Assembly (NCBI GenBank): GCA_036346225.1
Contig: JARFIW010000593.1
Coordinates: 1,320,506 to 1,384,505 of the forward strand
Direction of reading: 5' to 3'
Origin: Platerodrilus igneus
Taxonomy: Eukaryota; Arthropoda; Insecta; Coleoptera; Lycidae
DNA: 64,000 nucleotides
Shown here in pieces: positions 1 through 11,560 of this stretch; the first letter of the stretch is position 1; each line of letters begins with the position of its first letter. The notes beneath the pieces are model-generated. The model saw only the letters and a list, made by a program, of their open reading frames with translations. It had not been told where the DNA came from and made no database searches. The position numbers were made by a program, and so were the translations under genes.

Positions 1-527
1 CCAACCTCTTTTTCCTTTCCCATTATGCCAAGGGGATCTTTATTTGGTGGTTTTTGAGCACCACAAATCAAACATTTCCGACAAAATCATCTTTGGCCAA
101 TAATACAATTCTTGGACACGAGACAAAGTTTTCAAAGAACCAAAATGTCCTGTTGTAGGTGGGTCGTGACATGACTTAATGACATCTTTACGCTAAGATT
201 TCGGTACTAAGTGCTTCCATTCTACAATATTCGCCGAATGAGGTAATTTGGAAGGAATAAACTTAAAAATGAACCCATCTTCCACTTTCCATTGTGGGTA
301 GCTTTTGGGTGACGACATAATTTTCTTTCTTAAAGATTCATACCACAAACCTACATTGTCAAGTTTGATCTCTACTAAATTAATTTCTGGATTTTCTATA
401 GGAACAGCACGACTAAGACAATCTGGAACTATATTAAATTTTCCTTTCCTATGTACCAAATCAAATGAATGTTGCCTTAATCAAACAGACCATCTGGCAA
501 GTTTTCCAGTAGGATTCTGAAGATTAC
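1..527 (-). pseudogene. Ty3/gypsy pol, RNase H tail and integrase N-terminus (truncated by window edge)
   Basis: End of the pol polyprotein of the minus-strand retrotransposon occupying 1-5900. Reading leftward from about 560, the translation shows VVTDHFSLLWL and HRKGKFNIVPDCLSR, the conserved end of the RNase H/connection region in Ty3/gypsy elements. It then shows a histidine-rich CHDPPTTGHFG and RVQELYYWPKM, followed in another frame by CLICGAQKPPNKDPLG. These are the two halves of the HHCC zinc-binding domain at the start of integrase. The HHCC halves lie in different frames, and there are stops near 480 and 193, so the reading frame is broken. The catalytic integrase core would lie outside the window. 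Identification as Ty3-type pol is secure; subfamily is not determined. Confidence 0.85.
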
Positions 528-1064
528 TCAACCAAAGTAACGAAAAATGATCAGTGACAACTGTAAATCGAACACCTTCCACCCTCGGACGAAATTTTTC
601 AATTCAAAAATGACTGCTAAACACTCTTTTTCTGTAGTGGAATAATTGCGCTTCGTACGGCTTAGGGTTTTACTTGCGTACGAAATTACACGTTCTTCTC
701 CTTTTATATTTTGTATCAGAACCGCACCTAACCCAGTGTTACTGGCGTCACATTCAACAATAAAGGGTGCCGAATAATCTGGCTGTGAAAGAAGAGGTGC
801 CGAAACTAATGCTTGTTTAATTAACACAAACGAATTTTCTGCTTCTGCGCTCCAATTTACAGTTTGACCTTTTTTCTTTTTCTTAACGAGATCATTAATG
901 GGCGAAACTAATGACGAAAAATTCTTTATAAAGCGACGATACCAACTGCACATTCCTATGAACCTCTTAACTTCCGCCGTGGTTTTCGGTCGAGGAAAGT
1001 TAATCATAGCTGATACTTTATCGGGGTCTGTACGAAGTGAATTTGAACCTACTATATAACCCAA
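528..1064 (-). pseudogene. Ty3/gypsy pol, end of RT and RNase H
   Basis: About 178 codons of pol. The N-terminal part (GYIVGS... DPDKVSAMINFPRP, FIGMCSWYRRFIKNFS) is the RT thumb/linker region of Ty3/gypsy elements. FIVECDASNTGLGAVLIQ carries the first catalytic Asp of RNase H, and YSTTEKECLAVIFELK carries the Glu. The frame joins the upstream RT at a frameshift around 1052-1070, where the end of the RT ORF overlaps this one by 13 bases. A second frameshift near 600 separates it from the following RNase H tail. Function in life: degradation of the RNA strand of the RNA/DNA hybrid during retrotransposition. This copy cannot make a continuous polyprotein. Confidence 0.88.
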
Positions 1065-2419
1065 AAATTTAAGTGTTTTTTTGAAAATTTACATTTTCCT
1101 ATATTTATAGTAAGGTTAGCCTCTTTTAAACGTTGCTTAACCTCCGACAATAATTTCAGATGTTCTTCAAACGACGACGAACATAATATTATGTCGTCCA
1201 AATAGCAAAATACATGAGGTTCAAAACGTGGACCAAAAATCGCATCTACTAATCGCTGTTGAGTCTGCGCAGCATTCTTCAACCCAAATGGCATGCATGT
1301 AAATCTATATTGTCGTCGCGAAATAATACTAAAAGCAGTCTTATCCTTAGATGACTCACTAAGAGGGACTTGCCAAAACGATTTTCTCAAATCAAGTGAC
1401 GAAATATAGTTTGCACCTCTCAACATATTGAGAATTCTATCTACATTCGTAAGAGGGTACGAATCGTGAACAGTTAGGTCGTTCAAGGCTCTACCATCAA
1501 AACAGAAACGATATTCTCCATCTGCTTTTTTAACCAACAATACTGGAGATGACCACGGACTAGTACACGGTTCTATAATTTTAAGTCTAAGCATGTCGTC
1601 CAACTCATCATTCAATATCTTGCTCATATATGGTGACATTACATATGGTTTCTTATGGAAGAGCTTGGCATTACCTGTATCTATATCCATTTCGATTAGG
1701 TTAGTACGTCCCAACCTATCATCACTGCTAATTTCATTGAATGAATCTATAATCTCTTGTGCTTGCACACACTGAGCATCCGAAAGATCATGCAAATCAA
1801 ATAAGTAATCATTAGTGTTCAAAGGGATAGAAGATGAACCTACATATACAATACTGTTTTCAATGTTACTCTGAATAAACCAATTATTGTTCCTAAAATC
1901 GGCAACTACACCAAATAATTTTGCAAAGTCACTACCGAATATAAAGGTATGAGGTAAGGACGGGACCACTAATGCATTAAGAATACGACAATCATTACCC
2001 ACACAAATTGGTAAATCAACAGAACCTAAAATAGACTTTACTGAACCATCAGCTGTAGTAATACCTGTTTTTGCTGAACTAAAAATGTTTAAGTCTAATT
2101 TTCCAATTATCGAAAGAGGTAAGGATCCAACCACTGAGGTAGTGCATCCTGAATCTAGAAGACCGGTTATATCTCTATCAAGTAACTTCACCATAATGTA
2201 AGGTCGATTATCACACTGCTTTTCAATGAACAAGGAATTATTCTTAGGCTTCGTAGAGTTCTGACAAAAAATTTTTACAACTATAAGCCATCTCGACCAA
2301 TCATCTTTACAAAAATATTTTTCTTGTTTACATATCATAACTGTAGCCTTATGACGCGGAACAGAATGCCGACCACTATGCACCTGCCGCCTTACTAGTT
2401 TTTTAAACATTGTGGACAC
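1052..2419 (-). pseudogene. Ty3/gypsy pol, aspartic protease and reverse transcriptase
   Basis: A 455-codon open stretch. Around residues 85-100 LLDSGCTTSVVG is the retropepsin active site (DSG). IFGSDFAKLFG further on is the flap/second hydrophobic region. RT follows from about residue 265, with EYRFCFDGRALNDLT, SSLDLRKSFWQVPL (first catalytic Asp), CMPFGLKNAAQTQQR and CYLDDIILCSSS (the YxDD box). Order protease then RT, with RNase H and integrase downstream, fits Ty3/gypsy. The protein would convert element RNA to cDNA in virus-like particles. It is separated from gag by a frame change and from RNase H by a frameshift, so the element is dead even though this segment is long and stop-free, which suggests fairly recent loss of function. 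Confidence 0.92.
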
Positions 2420-3753
2420 GACGTTGCTTTAACACCTTTTCGACCACATCCAAATCAAAAAATCTTTTTGGTTGCTCTACAATCTTTAAACCAATGTCCA
2501 TTACGGGAGCAATTCCAACAAGCAAAATTATTTCTCTTATCAGGACTAAAAGAATTGAAAACTGAAGACTCCGAAGTAGTCTTATCCGCTACTGGTGTTT
2601 GAGGATTAACTAATTTATTTTGATAAACCCTACTCTTAACTGCATAAACTTTTTTATTCATCACGGGATGTTTAGTCTCGAATGGATGCTTAGAAGGACT
2701 ACAAGTCTTGTTAGGCTTACTAGAAGATGCAGAAACTGAGTTTAGTTTCATCAAAGAGGCTTCTTCTAACTTTTTGCACAAACTTACTAAGGTAGATACA
2801 TCTTGAATGTCCGACAATGCAAGTGCTGAAATAAAATCAGGAATCAAATTTTTTCTTATCATCTTAACTTTAGTGACTTCTGCTGGCTCGTTAGTAAGTC
2901 TACTAAATAAAGTTTGCATATGCGCAACAAATAAAACAATCCTTTCATCTTTACCTTGATGACGATTTTTAATTTTTTCCCAAATGTCATCATCAGAAAA
3001 ACCGGGTAGAAAATCTTCCTTTAAACGTTCTAATACTGAATTCCAATCTCTCAATGAATTTTTTACTGTTCTAAACCAAATCATAGCATTTCCCACAAAA
3101 AGTTCACATGCTGATCCAAATAAATCAGCTTCGGGTACCTTACGAGATTGTGCTAAATCACTGACTCTATCTAAAAATGAATATAGTTGTTTAGGGTCTC
3201 CTGAAAATTTTACGGGCCATGAACCTATAGGTAAAGAAGGTGTTATATACGAAATAGAATGGGTAGGCGCACTAGCAACTGAAGGAGATACTACAACAGA
3301 CCGATCAAAATTGGTGGACTCTGTACTCTTATTGATTTTATCATATAACTCAGCTTCTAGGGTTAGTATGGTTGCTAAGGTCTCATTTCTGAACTTAATT
3401 GCTTCCTCGGAATTTATTGAAGGAATTTTCATGCGTTTAACTCGACCAGAAAGGTAAATCAACCTTGAACAAGCTCTCCTAAAAATTGAATCTGACGAAT
3501 CACCTTCAAATTCGGACAAAACATTTCGAACTGACTCAACTGAAACAGAAATCTCTTTACTTTCCGTTGCAAAATCTACTTCATAACACGAAAGGTCAAT
3601 CAGACAACCAGGCTTATCGACTTCTTTAGCTAACAATCTTCCTAAAATTTTTCTTTTCTCCAAAACTGGTCTCTCACTCACTACTCCTCTAATTTTCAGT
3701 TCATACTCCAGCTCCTCTTTAAGTAGACAAACAATTTGGAATTTTTCCGACAT
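2399..3753 (-). pseudogene. Ty3/gypsy gag with zinc knuckle, nonsense-broken near its C-terminus
   Basis: 432 codons from an ATG at 3753 to TGA at 2455-2457, continuing in the same frame to a stop near 2399. The middle holds a capsid-like helical domain (for example WPVKFSGDPKQLYSFLDRV and NAMIWFRTVKNS). A CCHC zinc knuckle, CWNCSRNGHWFKDC (CX2CX4HX4C), lies just before the TGA. After the TGA the same frame reads FGCGRKGVKATSCPQC, a second cysteine cluster typical of insect gypsy gags. The TGA falls where its first cysteine is expected, so I read it as a nonsense mutation. Product would be the structural and RNA-packaging protein. Related N-terminal sequence recurs at 27960-28320. Confidence 0.88.
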
Positions 3754-3997
3754 GATTGCAATAGCCTAATATTTTAATGAAATCAAACTGATAAATCTAA
3801 ATGATTTGAGCTTTACGAAAATTGTCAAAACAAATTCGGGCAACTAAAGGTCAAAATCAAAAGGTGTATTTGGTAAAAATAAATTTTGCCAAAACAATAT
3901 CAAAAAAACTTTATTGGGTCAAAACAGAATGAAAGTTAAAAATAAACTTGACTAAGGTAATTAATTGACTGAAGGGGGATCAACGTCTCAACCAAAC

Positions 3998-4243
3998 TTA
4001 TGTCAAAACAAATCTCAAGAGCAAAAGCAAATTTAAACAAACAAATTTTGAAACTAATAGCAAATTTAAACAGACAAATCTTGATGCAAAATAAATTTTG
4101 AGCAAACAAATTTCGAGGCTAAATAAATTTTGAGCAAACAAATTTCGGGGCAAAATAAATTTTGAGCAAACAAATTTCGAGGCAAAATAAATTTTGAGCA
4201 AACAAATTTCGAAGCAAAATAAATTTTGAGCAAACAAATTTCG
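3998..4243. repeat. 32-bp minisatellite in the retrotransposon leader
   Basis: Five good copies of a 32-bp unit (core GCAAAATAAATTTTGAGC then AAACAAATTTCGAG) run from about 4082 to 4243. Copy starts at 4151 and 4183 give the period. More degenerate copies extend left to about 3998. It lies between the PBS and the gag start of the minus-strand gypsy element, that is in its 5' untranslated leader. The apparent repeat-rich reading frame here is a by-product of the period and not a gene. Confidence 0.85.
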
Positions 4244-4267
4244 GGGCCCTACACGTTGCCGGCGCCA
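4243..4267 (-). other. Primer-binding site, tRNA-Lys type
   Basis: On the minus strand the sequence reads TGGCGCCGGCAACGTGTAGG followed by GCCCC. It closely matches the complement of the 3' end of arthropod tRNA-Lys(CTT), TGGCGCCCAACGTGGGGC, with small insertions. One base separates it from TGAAACG on the plus strand, the inner end of the LTR. Its position at the inner LTR edge supports initiation of minus-strand DNA synthesis by tRNA-Lys. Confidence 0.75.
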
Positions 4268-4268
4268 G

Positions 4269-5900
4269 TGAAACGTATTTTTTTAGCGTAAGTTGTGGCG
4301 CAATTAATACTTATTGTTCCAAAAATCTTCCGACACAACTAGGGGTCTATTCCTGGGTAGAGCAATGAGAAGTGGGGGGGTAAGTCGAATTCTGTTTGCA
4401 GATCAAACTTAAGCTAAATCAAATAAGCGCCACCAAGTCCTGATGTAATCACGATCATTGCATAGCATAGTTCTAAGGGCGGACGTGGAGACCCAAAGAA
4501 AAAAAGATCGCCTTCGCTGACAAAAACCTGTCTTAATAAAATAAGACGCAGCTCCTGTAAGAAATTGTGATAGTTAAATAAATAAAAAAGCGGAACACCA
4601 TTTGTGTCCTGCAAAAATACATAAAGAAATAATAAAAAAAGTATTTCTAATATAACATTGGCATCAATTTATTACTTAGAAGGGTTTTAGCTTTATGTAA
4701 TAAGATTTGATCACACTTGATCAAAATAAAAAATCTTTAATCTAAAACCAATTGTTTACTAAAAGATCTCTTTTAAAATAATATAACTTGTAACATAAAA
4801 TTTAATCATTAACTGCATCAATCTTAAACTTTTAACTTTCATGTTTGTCTTAATTATTTTCAATCAAACACTTTACTTTAAAACATGAACTTGTTATACA
4901 AATAGGATTCTGACCTGGGCAGATCTTTTCAGGTAGATAACAAGTTAATAGCTCCTAACAATATTAGCATTTGAGCTTTCAAAATTATGTATACTAATTT
5001 TAATGTAGATAAAGCTGATCACAAAAATAGACATGATTACATATATTGTACTAAATCTGTTCAAAGCATTTGCTTTTAAAATAACATCCGACAGCTATAC
5101 AAGGTAGAAAAAATTATGACGTCAGTAACACCTGTTGACATTACCGACGATTCATATGCAGCAAAGCATGTTGTTTTTAGAACAATAAATCAATGAACTT
5201 TCGTTTTACTACTGGTAAATCCAGCTCAACAATTAGTTGGAACTTTTCAGTGTAAATGTATTACGCATCAAAGCAAGTTAACGTGTTCCAAATTTTGGAA
5301 CACATAAAAAGAACTTATAGCTATCTACGAACCAAAACTGCAATTGTCGCATTGTGACAAAAGAAGACGGGATTCCCGTTCTTCAAGCAACGATAACAGC
5401 GTTTGCAATTTGAAACCAATTCATCCAAACCAACTTCTATAATTCCTTCGTTCCACGTGTCGAATCATATCCTGTCGCCTTACATTCAGCAGCAATCGTA
5501 CTCACAAAGTTGAATTACGTCACCTTCTAAAGGTTGCATCTTACATGTGTTTTACTGTGTCCTAGTGTGTTTTTAAAGTTGCATCCTACTTGTCGCGCGT
5601 TATTCGAAGATATCCTCACTATTTGAAATGGATTCGCAGATGCCGGCCTTCAGCCAAGGGAACTTGTTGATATCTCTATCACCTGTGGCCGACTATCTTA
5701 TAACCAGCTCGGGCGGTCGCGCCGTCAGGAGGGGAACAATCAAACAGAGATGTGCTTGTAAATAGCTGTATACGACACAGATATCTGAATATAACTAGAT
5801 TATTAAAGGACGATGCAGGCTTAGCGTATTACTTTTGAAGTTGAATGCAAATTATTATTGTTATTAATAAAATTGTTACATTATTCTTGAAATTATATGC
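4269..5900 (-). mobile_element. 5' LTR of the gypsy element (outer edge uncertain)
   Basis: The inner edge is fixed by the PBS at 4267. The outer edge cannot be placed because the 3' LTR lies outside the window. A TATA-like GGTTATAAGATAG on the minus strand at about 5695-5705, preceded by GC-rich DNA (5705-5740), is a plausible LTR promoter, so the LTR probably reaches at least 5750. The interval has no credible gene. The weak open frame at 4414-4614 lies inside the LTR and matches nothing I recognise. Confidence 0.5.
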
Positions 5901-5990
5901 AAAGAATTATTATTATTAATAAAATTGTTACACTATTCTTAAAATTATATGCAAAGAATTATTATCGAAAATAAAATTGTTACACTATAT
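5858..5990. repeat. 52-bp tandem repeat, about 2.5 copies
   Basis: TTATTAATAAAATTGTTACA starts at 5861 and again at 5913, with a diverged third start near 5964. Each is followed by TTCTTRAAATTATATGCAAAG. The array lies at or just outside the likely outer edge of the gypsy LTR. No coding potential. Confidence 0.75.
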
Positions 5991-6190
5991 TAGATTTTTG
6001 TGCTGCTGGGTAGAGATCTTTCCTGATTTTAAAAATGTATAATATCCCTATAATATTCTTACCAAGAAATCCATTATTCTTAATGATACCTTTTGCGTTC
6101 AATCAAGATACCATCATAAAGAAACAATAGTAAAACAATTGTCAGTAGTATTGTCATTTAATTTATATATCGTACCAGCTAGCAATTAAA

Positions 6191-7287
6191 ATGCGCTTTT
6201 CTAATGAAGAACAGCTTGATATGCTACAAGTTTATTATGTGTGCAAAAAGAATAGCAGAAATGCGCGTGTGTGATCTGTTCAGAAACATACCCTGAAAGG
6301 CGACATTCGAATGAAACTTACTTTTTAAAATTACATCGAAATTTAAGTGTGTTCGGAAGTTTCAATAGACTCAAGGCAAGTTATGGAGGTAGGGTTGTAG
6401 AAGAAAATAGGAAAACCATAAGTCAACAGGTAATTCTCGGTTTGTTGTTTATTTATAGTATTAGATAGTAATCTGTGAAATATCATTTTTTAGATTCATA
6501 ATAATTTATCGATATTCACTCGGGGGATGCTAATTTGCATTTGCCTTGTTTGGAGGGTATTAAAAAGCAACAATTACAAACCGTATAAAATACACGTTAG
6601 TCAAACATTACACGCTAATGATAAGCACAAGCGTTTAAATTTTTGTAATTAGTTGCAATTAAGAATTACTGAAAGCAGGAATTTTTAAATAACATTATGT
6701 GGACAGATGAATGTCATTTTTCGACTACAGGAATGTTCAATCGCAATAGTGAACATTATTGGTCTATTTCAAATCCAAGACGGAATAGAGAGATTCGAAA
6801 TCAACATCGATTTGTCGTTAATATTAGGGCTGGTGTTTGGGTGTTAGGGCCATTCTTTTATGAGGGAACCTTAAATGCTGAAAGGTACCTACAGTTTTTG
6901 AGAGTACAATTAATGGAGTATCTACACAGCATTGCACACAATCAGTTGCAAAATTTATAGTAGCAACAGGATGGAGCCCCACCACACAATGCAGTAACGG
7001 TGACTGAATTTCTTAATGAAATTTTTCCAAATAAATGGATTGGAAATCTCAGTATAACCCTATAGCCTGCCAGATCTCCCGATTTAAGTATATTAAATTA
7101 CTTTGTTTGGGGAACAATTAAAAATGTATTGTATAAAGGTCCATATCAAAACATTGACGAATTGACAAACGTTATACAGGTTGCGTTTTTAAATATTCCC
7201 AGGAGAACAATTCATAGAGTGGTAAATAATATGAAAAAGAGGATTCGTGACCCTGTGTTGTGCGCTACTTTTCTTTCTTTGTACTAA
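6191..7287 (+). pseudogene. Decayed DDE transposase (DUF4817-type HTH plus DDE endonuclease, IS630/Tc1-mariner related)
   Basis: The N-terminus at 6191 (MRFSNEEQLDMLQVYYVCKK) followed by ETYPERRHSNETYFLKLHR and FGSFNR matches the helix-turn-helix DNA-binding domain annotated as DUF4817 in insect transposases. From about 6570 the catalytic half follows: KIHVSQTLHANDKHKRLNFC, then MWTDECHFSTTGMFNR (first Asp). An in-frame stop precedes QQDGAPPHNAVTV (second Asp), and SPDLSILNYFVWGTIKN follows. In relatives the third acidic residue is expected in this last motif; here the position reads Asn. At least one frameshift (near 6268), several stops and a poorly conserved stretch at 6430-6560 show it is dead. 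A short GTAATT...TATAG segment at 6430-6462 could be an intron remnant. Confidence 0.8.
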
Positions 7288-8880
7288 TCTTGTTACGACT
7301 TCCACTATCCAACAGTGGGAAGGACTCTCTCTGATTTAAGTAAATTGGTATATTAAACCTTATAAAAAATTTCTGGAGTACCAATATTTACAGATAACGT
7401 TAACAATAAACATAAATGAAAATTAGTGCAAAGCAAATTCTAAAACAATTACAAAGACGTCACCAAAGTATCCACTTACACTTGTCATACGGTAACACTT
7501 ACCTTTGAGGGTCAGAGTACTCTCACCTCCGAGATTATGTCTTTAAAAATGTATCTTTGAACAAGAACATGCGTATAAATTGGTCTTTGTTATAAATAGA
7601 TTTATATATAAATTTTTTAATTAATTAAATTTTACAACTAAGAAATTTCAGACTAAAATTGTTAAATACGCGCTATGCATTTTTGCAATAGTCCTTTATG
7701 AAAAAACAAAAATATAGAAGCTTTTCTGACCTTGATTACAGTAGTCTTGAATTAAGTCCAGTTAAATAACTTTCCAATACAGACATCTACCTCAAGGATA
7801 AATATCCAAACAAAATTACTGACAACTGGCACCAGATCCTAATTCAAAACCCAATTCGTAGCAAATTTTATTGCAGCAAGATCGAACTAGATAGATTAGA
7901 GCGAATACTCGCAGCATAGTTAGAAACGATCCAATGTAGCTATGAAAGCATTTGTAATCGAAGAAATACTTTCAATAATATTTAAAGCTCTCAATTGAAA
8001 CCTATTTTGAAATCTTAGAGTATCACTTAGAGTGGTACAAACACGTATTTAGATTTGTTTTTAGTGTCGTACTCAAAATCTTAACAACAGTGGTACTTAT
8101 AGTTGTACTAAGAAGCCCTAAAACAATCATATTACCTAAATAATTTAAACATGCTGATTTTACTTACGATCTCACATAGGCCAAGTCAAACTCGCTTAAA
8201 GTATACCTTTCAAATAAAATATCTTTGTTTGTACTTAATTTCGTAACATTTAATTGTTTCACAATTTTAACTGGTTCGCTGAAAATGCAACAATTATTCC
8301 TTTCAATGTGTTTGATTAAGTTTAAAGAATCATTTTTCCAGAAAATTCTCATTGCAAGCCTCGTACTAAACTTAATAAAAAGTACGTATGCCCTGACCAA
8401 TTAGTGACCATTCTTTGAAAAAGAGAGTATTCTATTCGTTGAATGCTTTGATTATCGTTGGTTAGTCGTTATTATTATATTCAATTCCAGTGATTATAAT
8501 TTTCTATTAACTTATAATCTCGCAGAGTGTAAAGAAATTTGTTTTTATAACTACGTTACCATTGCAAGTGTTGGTTTTATACGACGAAATTAACTAGCCT
8601 ACGTGACTATTTTGTAGTTGAGCATCTATAATTTGAGTGACTTTTTCCACATTAACGCAATTTGCAGCTTGAATAAATGCGTTATCCCATTAATAACTTT
8701 CAATGCTAAATGATGAAAATATGCTTCAAATGTTCAACAATTTTACTAATGTAAAGCGTATTTTCAAATACAAAACGCTCTTAATTTAGCTCTTGTAGAC
8801 TAAGACGACATTTTTTTCTCAGCATTTGACTCCAATTCAAAATATGAAACTTTGAAATAGGGAGATAAATCTTATTATTT
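7288..8880. other. No recognisable feature
   Basis: AT-rich DNA with stops in all frames apart from short random open stretches such as 8164-8400 minus. I see no domain, tRNA, long repeat or convincing promoter. Confidence 0.6.
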
Positions 8881-8899
8881 TAATTTTCTTCTTCTTCAC

Positions 8900-9660
8900 G
8901 TATTCTTTGTTTATGAGTGAAAATAAGATTGACGCGGAACTTACTCTGTATTCTATCCGTCGACGCCTTATCTTTGACGACGTATGTTGTACCTCATAAA
9001 TTTCGCATTTTCTTTGAAAAATTTACATTCCCCAAATACAGACGAAGTTCTGTGACATTTAATCCTAACAAGATTCTTTCTAAATGCATTAGGTGCTGAT
9101 TGAAATTGTCGTTGATAATTAGAGTATCGGGCCGCATAGTGGTTGCTAGATACATTGCATTGCTTTAACGAACGCTGTAGGAGACAAAGGAAAGCCATAA
9201 GGGAAGACTCTAAATTGATAAATCTTTACTTTCATCCGAAAAACTGTATATTTCCTAGAGTGCCTTTCTAAAGAAATTTCGAAAATCTAGTTTCGAAAGT
9301 TATGCTTTTTCGCCTGATCTAGCTAAAATGGAGTTCATCGTAGTAGGACTATGATATTGTGGTTCCGTTTATTGATTTATTTTTCTTGCATTAAAGCATA
9401 AACGAATGCTACTATAATTCCTTTTCACCACCACAAGCGGATTTACAAAATGCGTCTATGATACCCAGCTTTAGCATGTTTATTTTGAGATTAACCTGTT
9501 TCCTATACGCCGCTGGTATCGGATACATTTTCGACTAATAAGGTTCCGGATTTATTACTTCTAATTTGTATGCATAGCGTTTAGCGATTCTCGTTTCTGA
9601 ACCAATTAATTCCAGATACTTTGTAAAACTGTGACAACTCGCTCATTAATTTTGCAGGGA
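8900..9660 (-). pseudogene. Relic of Ty3/gypsy reverse transcriptase
   Basis: Reading leftward from 9660, several frames yield recognisable RT fragments. KLEVINPEPY and YPIPAAYRKQVNLKINMLKL resemble the region before RT motif 1. RLCFNARKINKRTEP-like and PTTMNSILARSGEKA fragments follow, then SKLDFRNFF (first catalytic Asp block), KIYQFRVFPYGFPLSPTAFV and AMQCI. GLNVTELRLYLGNVNFSKKM-like sequence near 8980-9080 matches the end of RT. There are many stops and at least three frameshifts. It is downstream of, and continuous with, the protease relic at 9705-10290. Type is secure from the order of motifs. The copy is much older than the element at 1-5900. Confidence 0.7.
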
Positions 9661-9704
9661 CAGTTAATGGATCCAACTTCATTTAGCCCTCTTTAATTTT
9701 CAAT

Positions 9705-10440
9705 TTAATCAGTTTTAATGCAATCGATGTTTTCTTCGATGCAAAGTTCATCATCCCACCCCATAAATAAATCCCAATTATTAGTTCTACTCTCGCCATT
9801 AAACTTTGTTTTTAATTTATTTATTAAATCCATTCCCATTACACATTCTAACTGGAACCCTGGTAATATTAAAAATCGATGTTGCTTTACAACACTCCCC
9901 ATTTTTAGGTTAAAAATTAGCATTCTATTAACTGTGGCAAACGTTTTATTGTTTAGCGTCATCTAATTATTTTTCTTCACAGGTATCATAATTTTCATCA
10001 GCAAATTTTTGTGTCGCTTCATAAATCTCTCAGAGATCAAACTGGCTTTTGTCCCAGTATCAACGAACGTTTTAACCATCTTATTTTCAATAATTATGCT
10101 TCTAATCGGCAATACATCTTGATGGCTGGTTTCCTTTTCATTTTCCGTATCAAATTTATTAAATTTGTTGATGTTGAAGATGCTACATGGTTGTTTCGTA
10201 CTGAAAATCTGGTCTCGTCTAAGGTACTGGCCGACTAACTATGTACCTTTACGTAGACTGGTTTGTGTCCCTTCTCGTGTTTTCCACCATACCTTGCTGT
10301 TTTCTGTTTTTGCTAATTCCTAACTTGTATCTTCTCTAGTTCGTTCATGTCTCAAGGGTTCCCTTTGGCCAGTATCTCTGTCAAGATCATGGTTATTCCT
10401 GTAGCTATATCTCGAGGAGTAAGATAAAATTAGGGCTTCC
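9705..10440 (-). pseudogene. Relic of Ty3/gypsy gag tail and aspartic protease
   Basis: The frame from about 10280 to 9705 is open apart from a single TAG at 9963-9965. It contains QDVLPIRSIII, then KTFVDTGTKASLISERF, the retropepsin active site (DTG), and after the TAG FNLKMGSVVKQHRFLILPG and QLECVMGMDLINKL (second protease motif). Upstream, at about 10300-10430 on the same strand, an Arg/Asp/Asn-rich stretch (NNHDLDRDTGQREPLRHER) looks like the basic nucleocapsid end of gag. The protease resembles the plus-strand one at 20110-20618 in layout (LLDSGAEASLVSEEF, GLKFKGILGVDCMMKLG), so both may belong to one lineage, different from the element at 1-5900. Confidence 0.72.
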
Positions 10441-10600
10441 TCATTTCCTCCTGCAACTTTTGAGATAATTATTAGAGATAAATCTGTAATTCTCATTTAC
10501 TCTTCATCTTTTGAGATAAATCATTCACCCTCATTTACTCCAACTTCCCTCATTTCCTTACACTTATGTTGAGATAAATCTGTCCTATAGTTTTCTTCGA
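10441..10600. repeat. Degenerate tandem repeat (CTCATTT...GAGATAAATCTG)
   Basis: Three to four imperfect copies of a roughly 50-60-bp unit containing CTCATTTxCT and TTTGAGATAAATC. Copies are too diverged to fix the period by eye. Confidence 0.4.
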
Positions 10601-10666
10601 GTAACCAATTTTGATACGTCACTTTATTACAACCATTTTGCTTAATATTAGGAAAAAAATCTTTGT

Positions 10667-10740
10667 CCGTACCTGTGAATCGAACCCGTGCCGCCAACAT
10701 GCAAGGCAAGTATTGTAGCCATTTACCTACGAACCAGCCG
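10667..10740 (-). other. Decayed tRNA-like sequence (tRNA-Ala(TGC)-like, or head of a tRNA-derived SINE)
   Basis: The minus strand carries an A-box-like GTAGGTAAATGGC, an anticodon-arm-like TTGC-CTTGCAT-GTTGG with TGC at the anticodon position, and a B-box GGGTTCGATTC with tRNA spacing. The acceptor and T stems do not pair well, so it cannot be a functional tRNA. A tRNA pseudogene or SINE head is more likely. No poly-A tail or target duplication was found. Confidence 0.4.
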
Positions 10741-11029
10741 AAATAAATATTTGCACATTTCTTAGTATTGCAGTAATAACATAGAACCCATTGTTAATTC
10801 ATTTTATAAATTAATTTAAGAATTCGCCTTACTTTTAAACATGAAAAACTTTAGGGTAAGATACCGGATGATTATGAAATCATCTTACAGATCTCATCTT
10901 CAAATATGTAGGAACTTAAACTTGAGAAACACCGAAGCGTTAATGTTTATGAATTTCTAAACACTTAATACGTTTTCTTATTTGCATTTTTTATCCACTT
11001 TGTGTACATTTTTCAGTAGTATAACCTAT

Positions 11030-11560
11030 CAAATTAGCCTAGAATTTTCTCAACTACTCGAATCTGAAAGAAGTTTTTTAATCGGATCACCTCCCCCTCA
11101 GCAGCTACCAATTTTTTTAAATTTTTTACCAATACCGATCGTTAGCAGCATTTTTAATATAAAACCGTCGTATAACACGTCAATTAACATTGTTTTTTTT
11201 TAGTTACTCAAATCAGAAAAAAGTTTTTAAATCGGATCACTGACCTAGCAGCTAGTCCTATTTATATATTTTTTGCCAATACCAATTGTTAGCAGCTTTT
11301 TTTGATATAAATCCGTCGTGTAAAATGTCAGTTGAAATTGTTTTTTTAGCTACCCGAATCTGAAAGAGATTTTTAAATCGGATCACCCCCTAGCAGCTAC
11401 TCCTATTTGTAAATTTTTGCCAATACCAATTGTTAGTAGCTTTACTAATATAAATCCGTCGCGTAAGATGTCAATTAACATTGTTTTTTCTCAGCCACCA
11501 GAATCAGCAAAAAATTTTTTAATAGGATTACCCACTAGCAACTTATCTAAGATTATTTGA
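11030..11560. repeat. 148-bp tandem repeat, about 3.5 copies
   Basis: The motif GAATCTGAAAG...TTTTTAATCGGATCAC occurs at 11060, 11210, 11356 and 11501, giving unit lengths of 145-150 bp. Each unit contains AGCAGCTA, CCAATACC-ATYGTTAG and ATAAATCCGTCG. It is satellite-like and non-coding. The last copy is the most diverged. 11561-12058 has no recognisable feature. Confidence 0.85.

Noticed and set aside
3998..4237. Repeat-rich open frame of 79 codons on the minus strand
   Set aside because: It is a consequence of the 32-bp minisatellite, and sits in the leader of the gypsy element.
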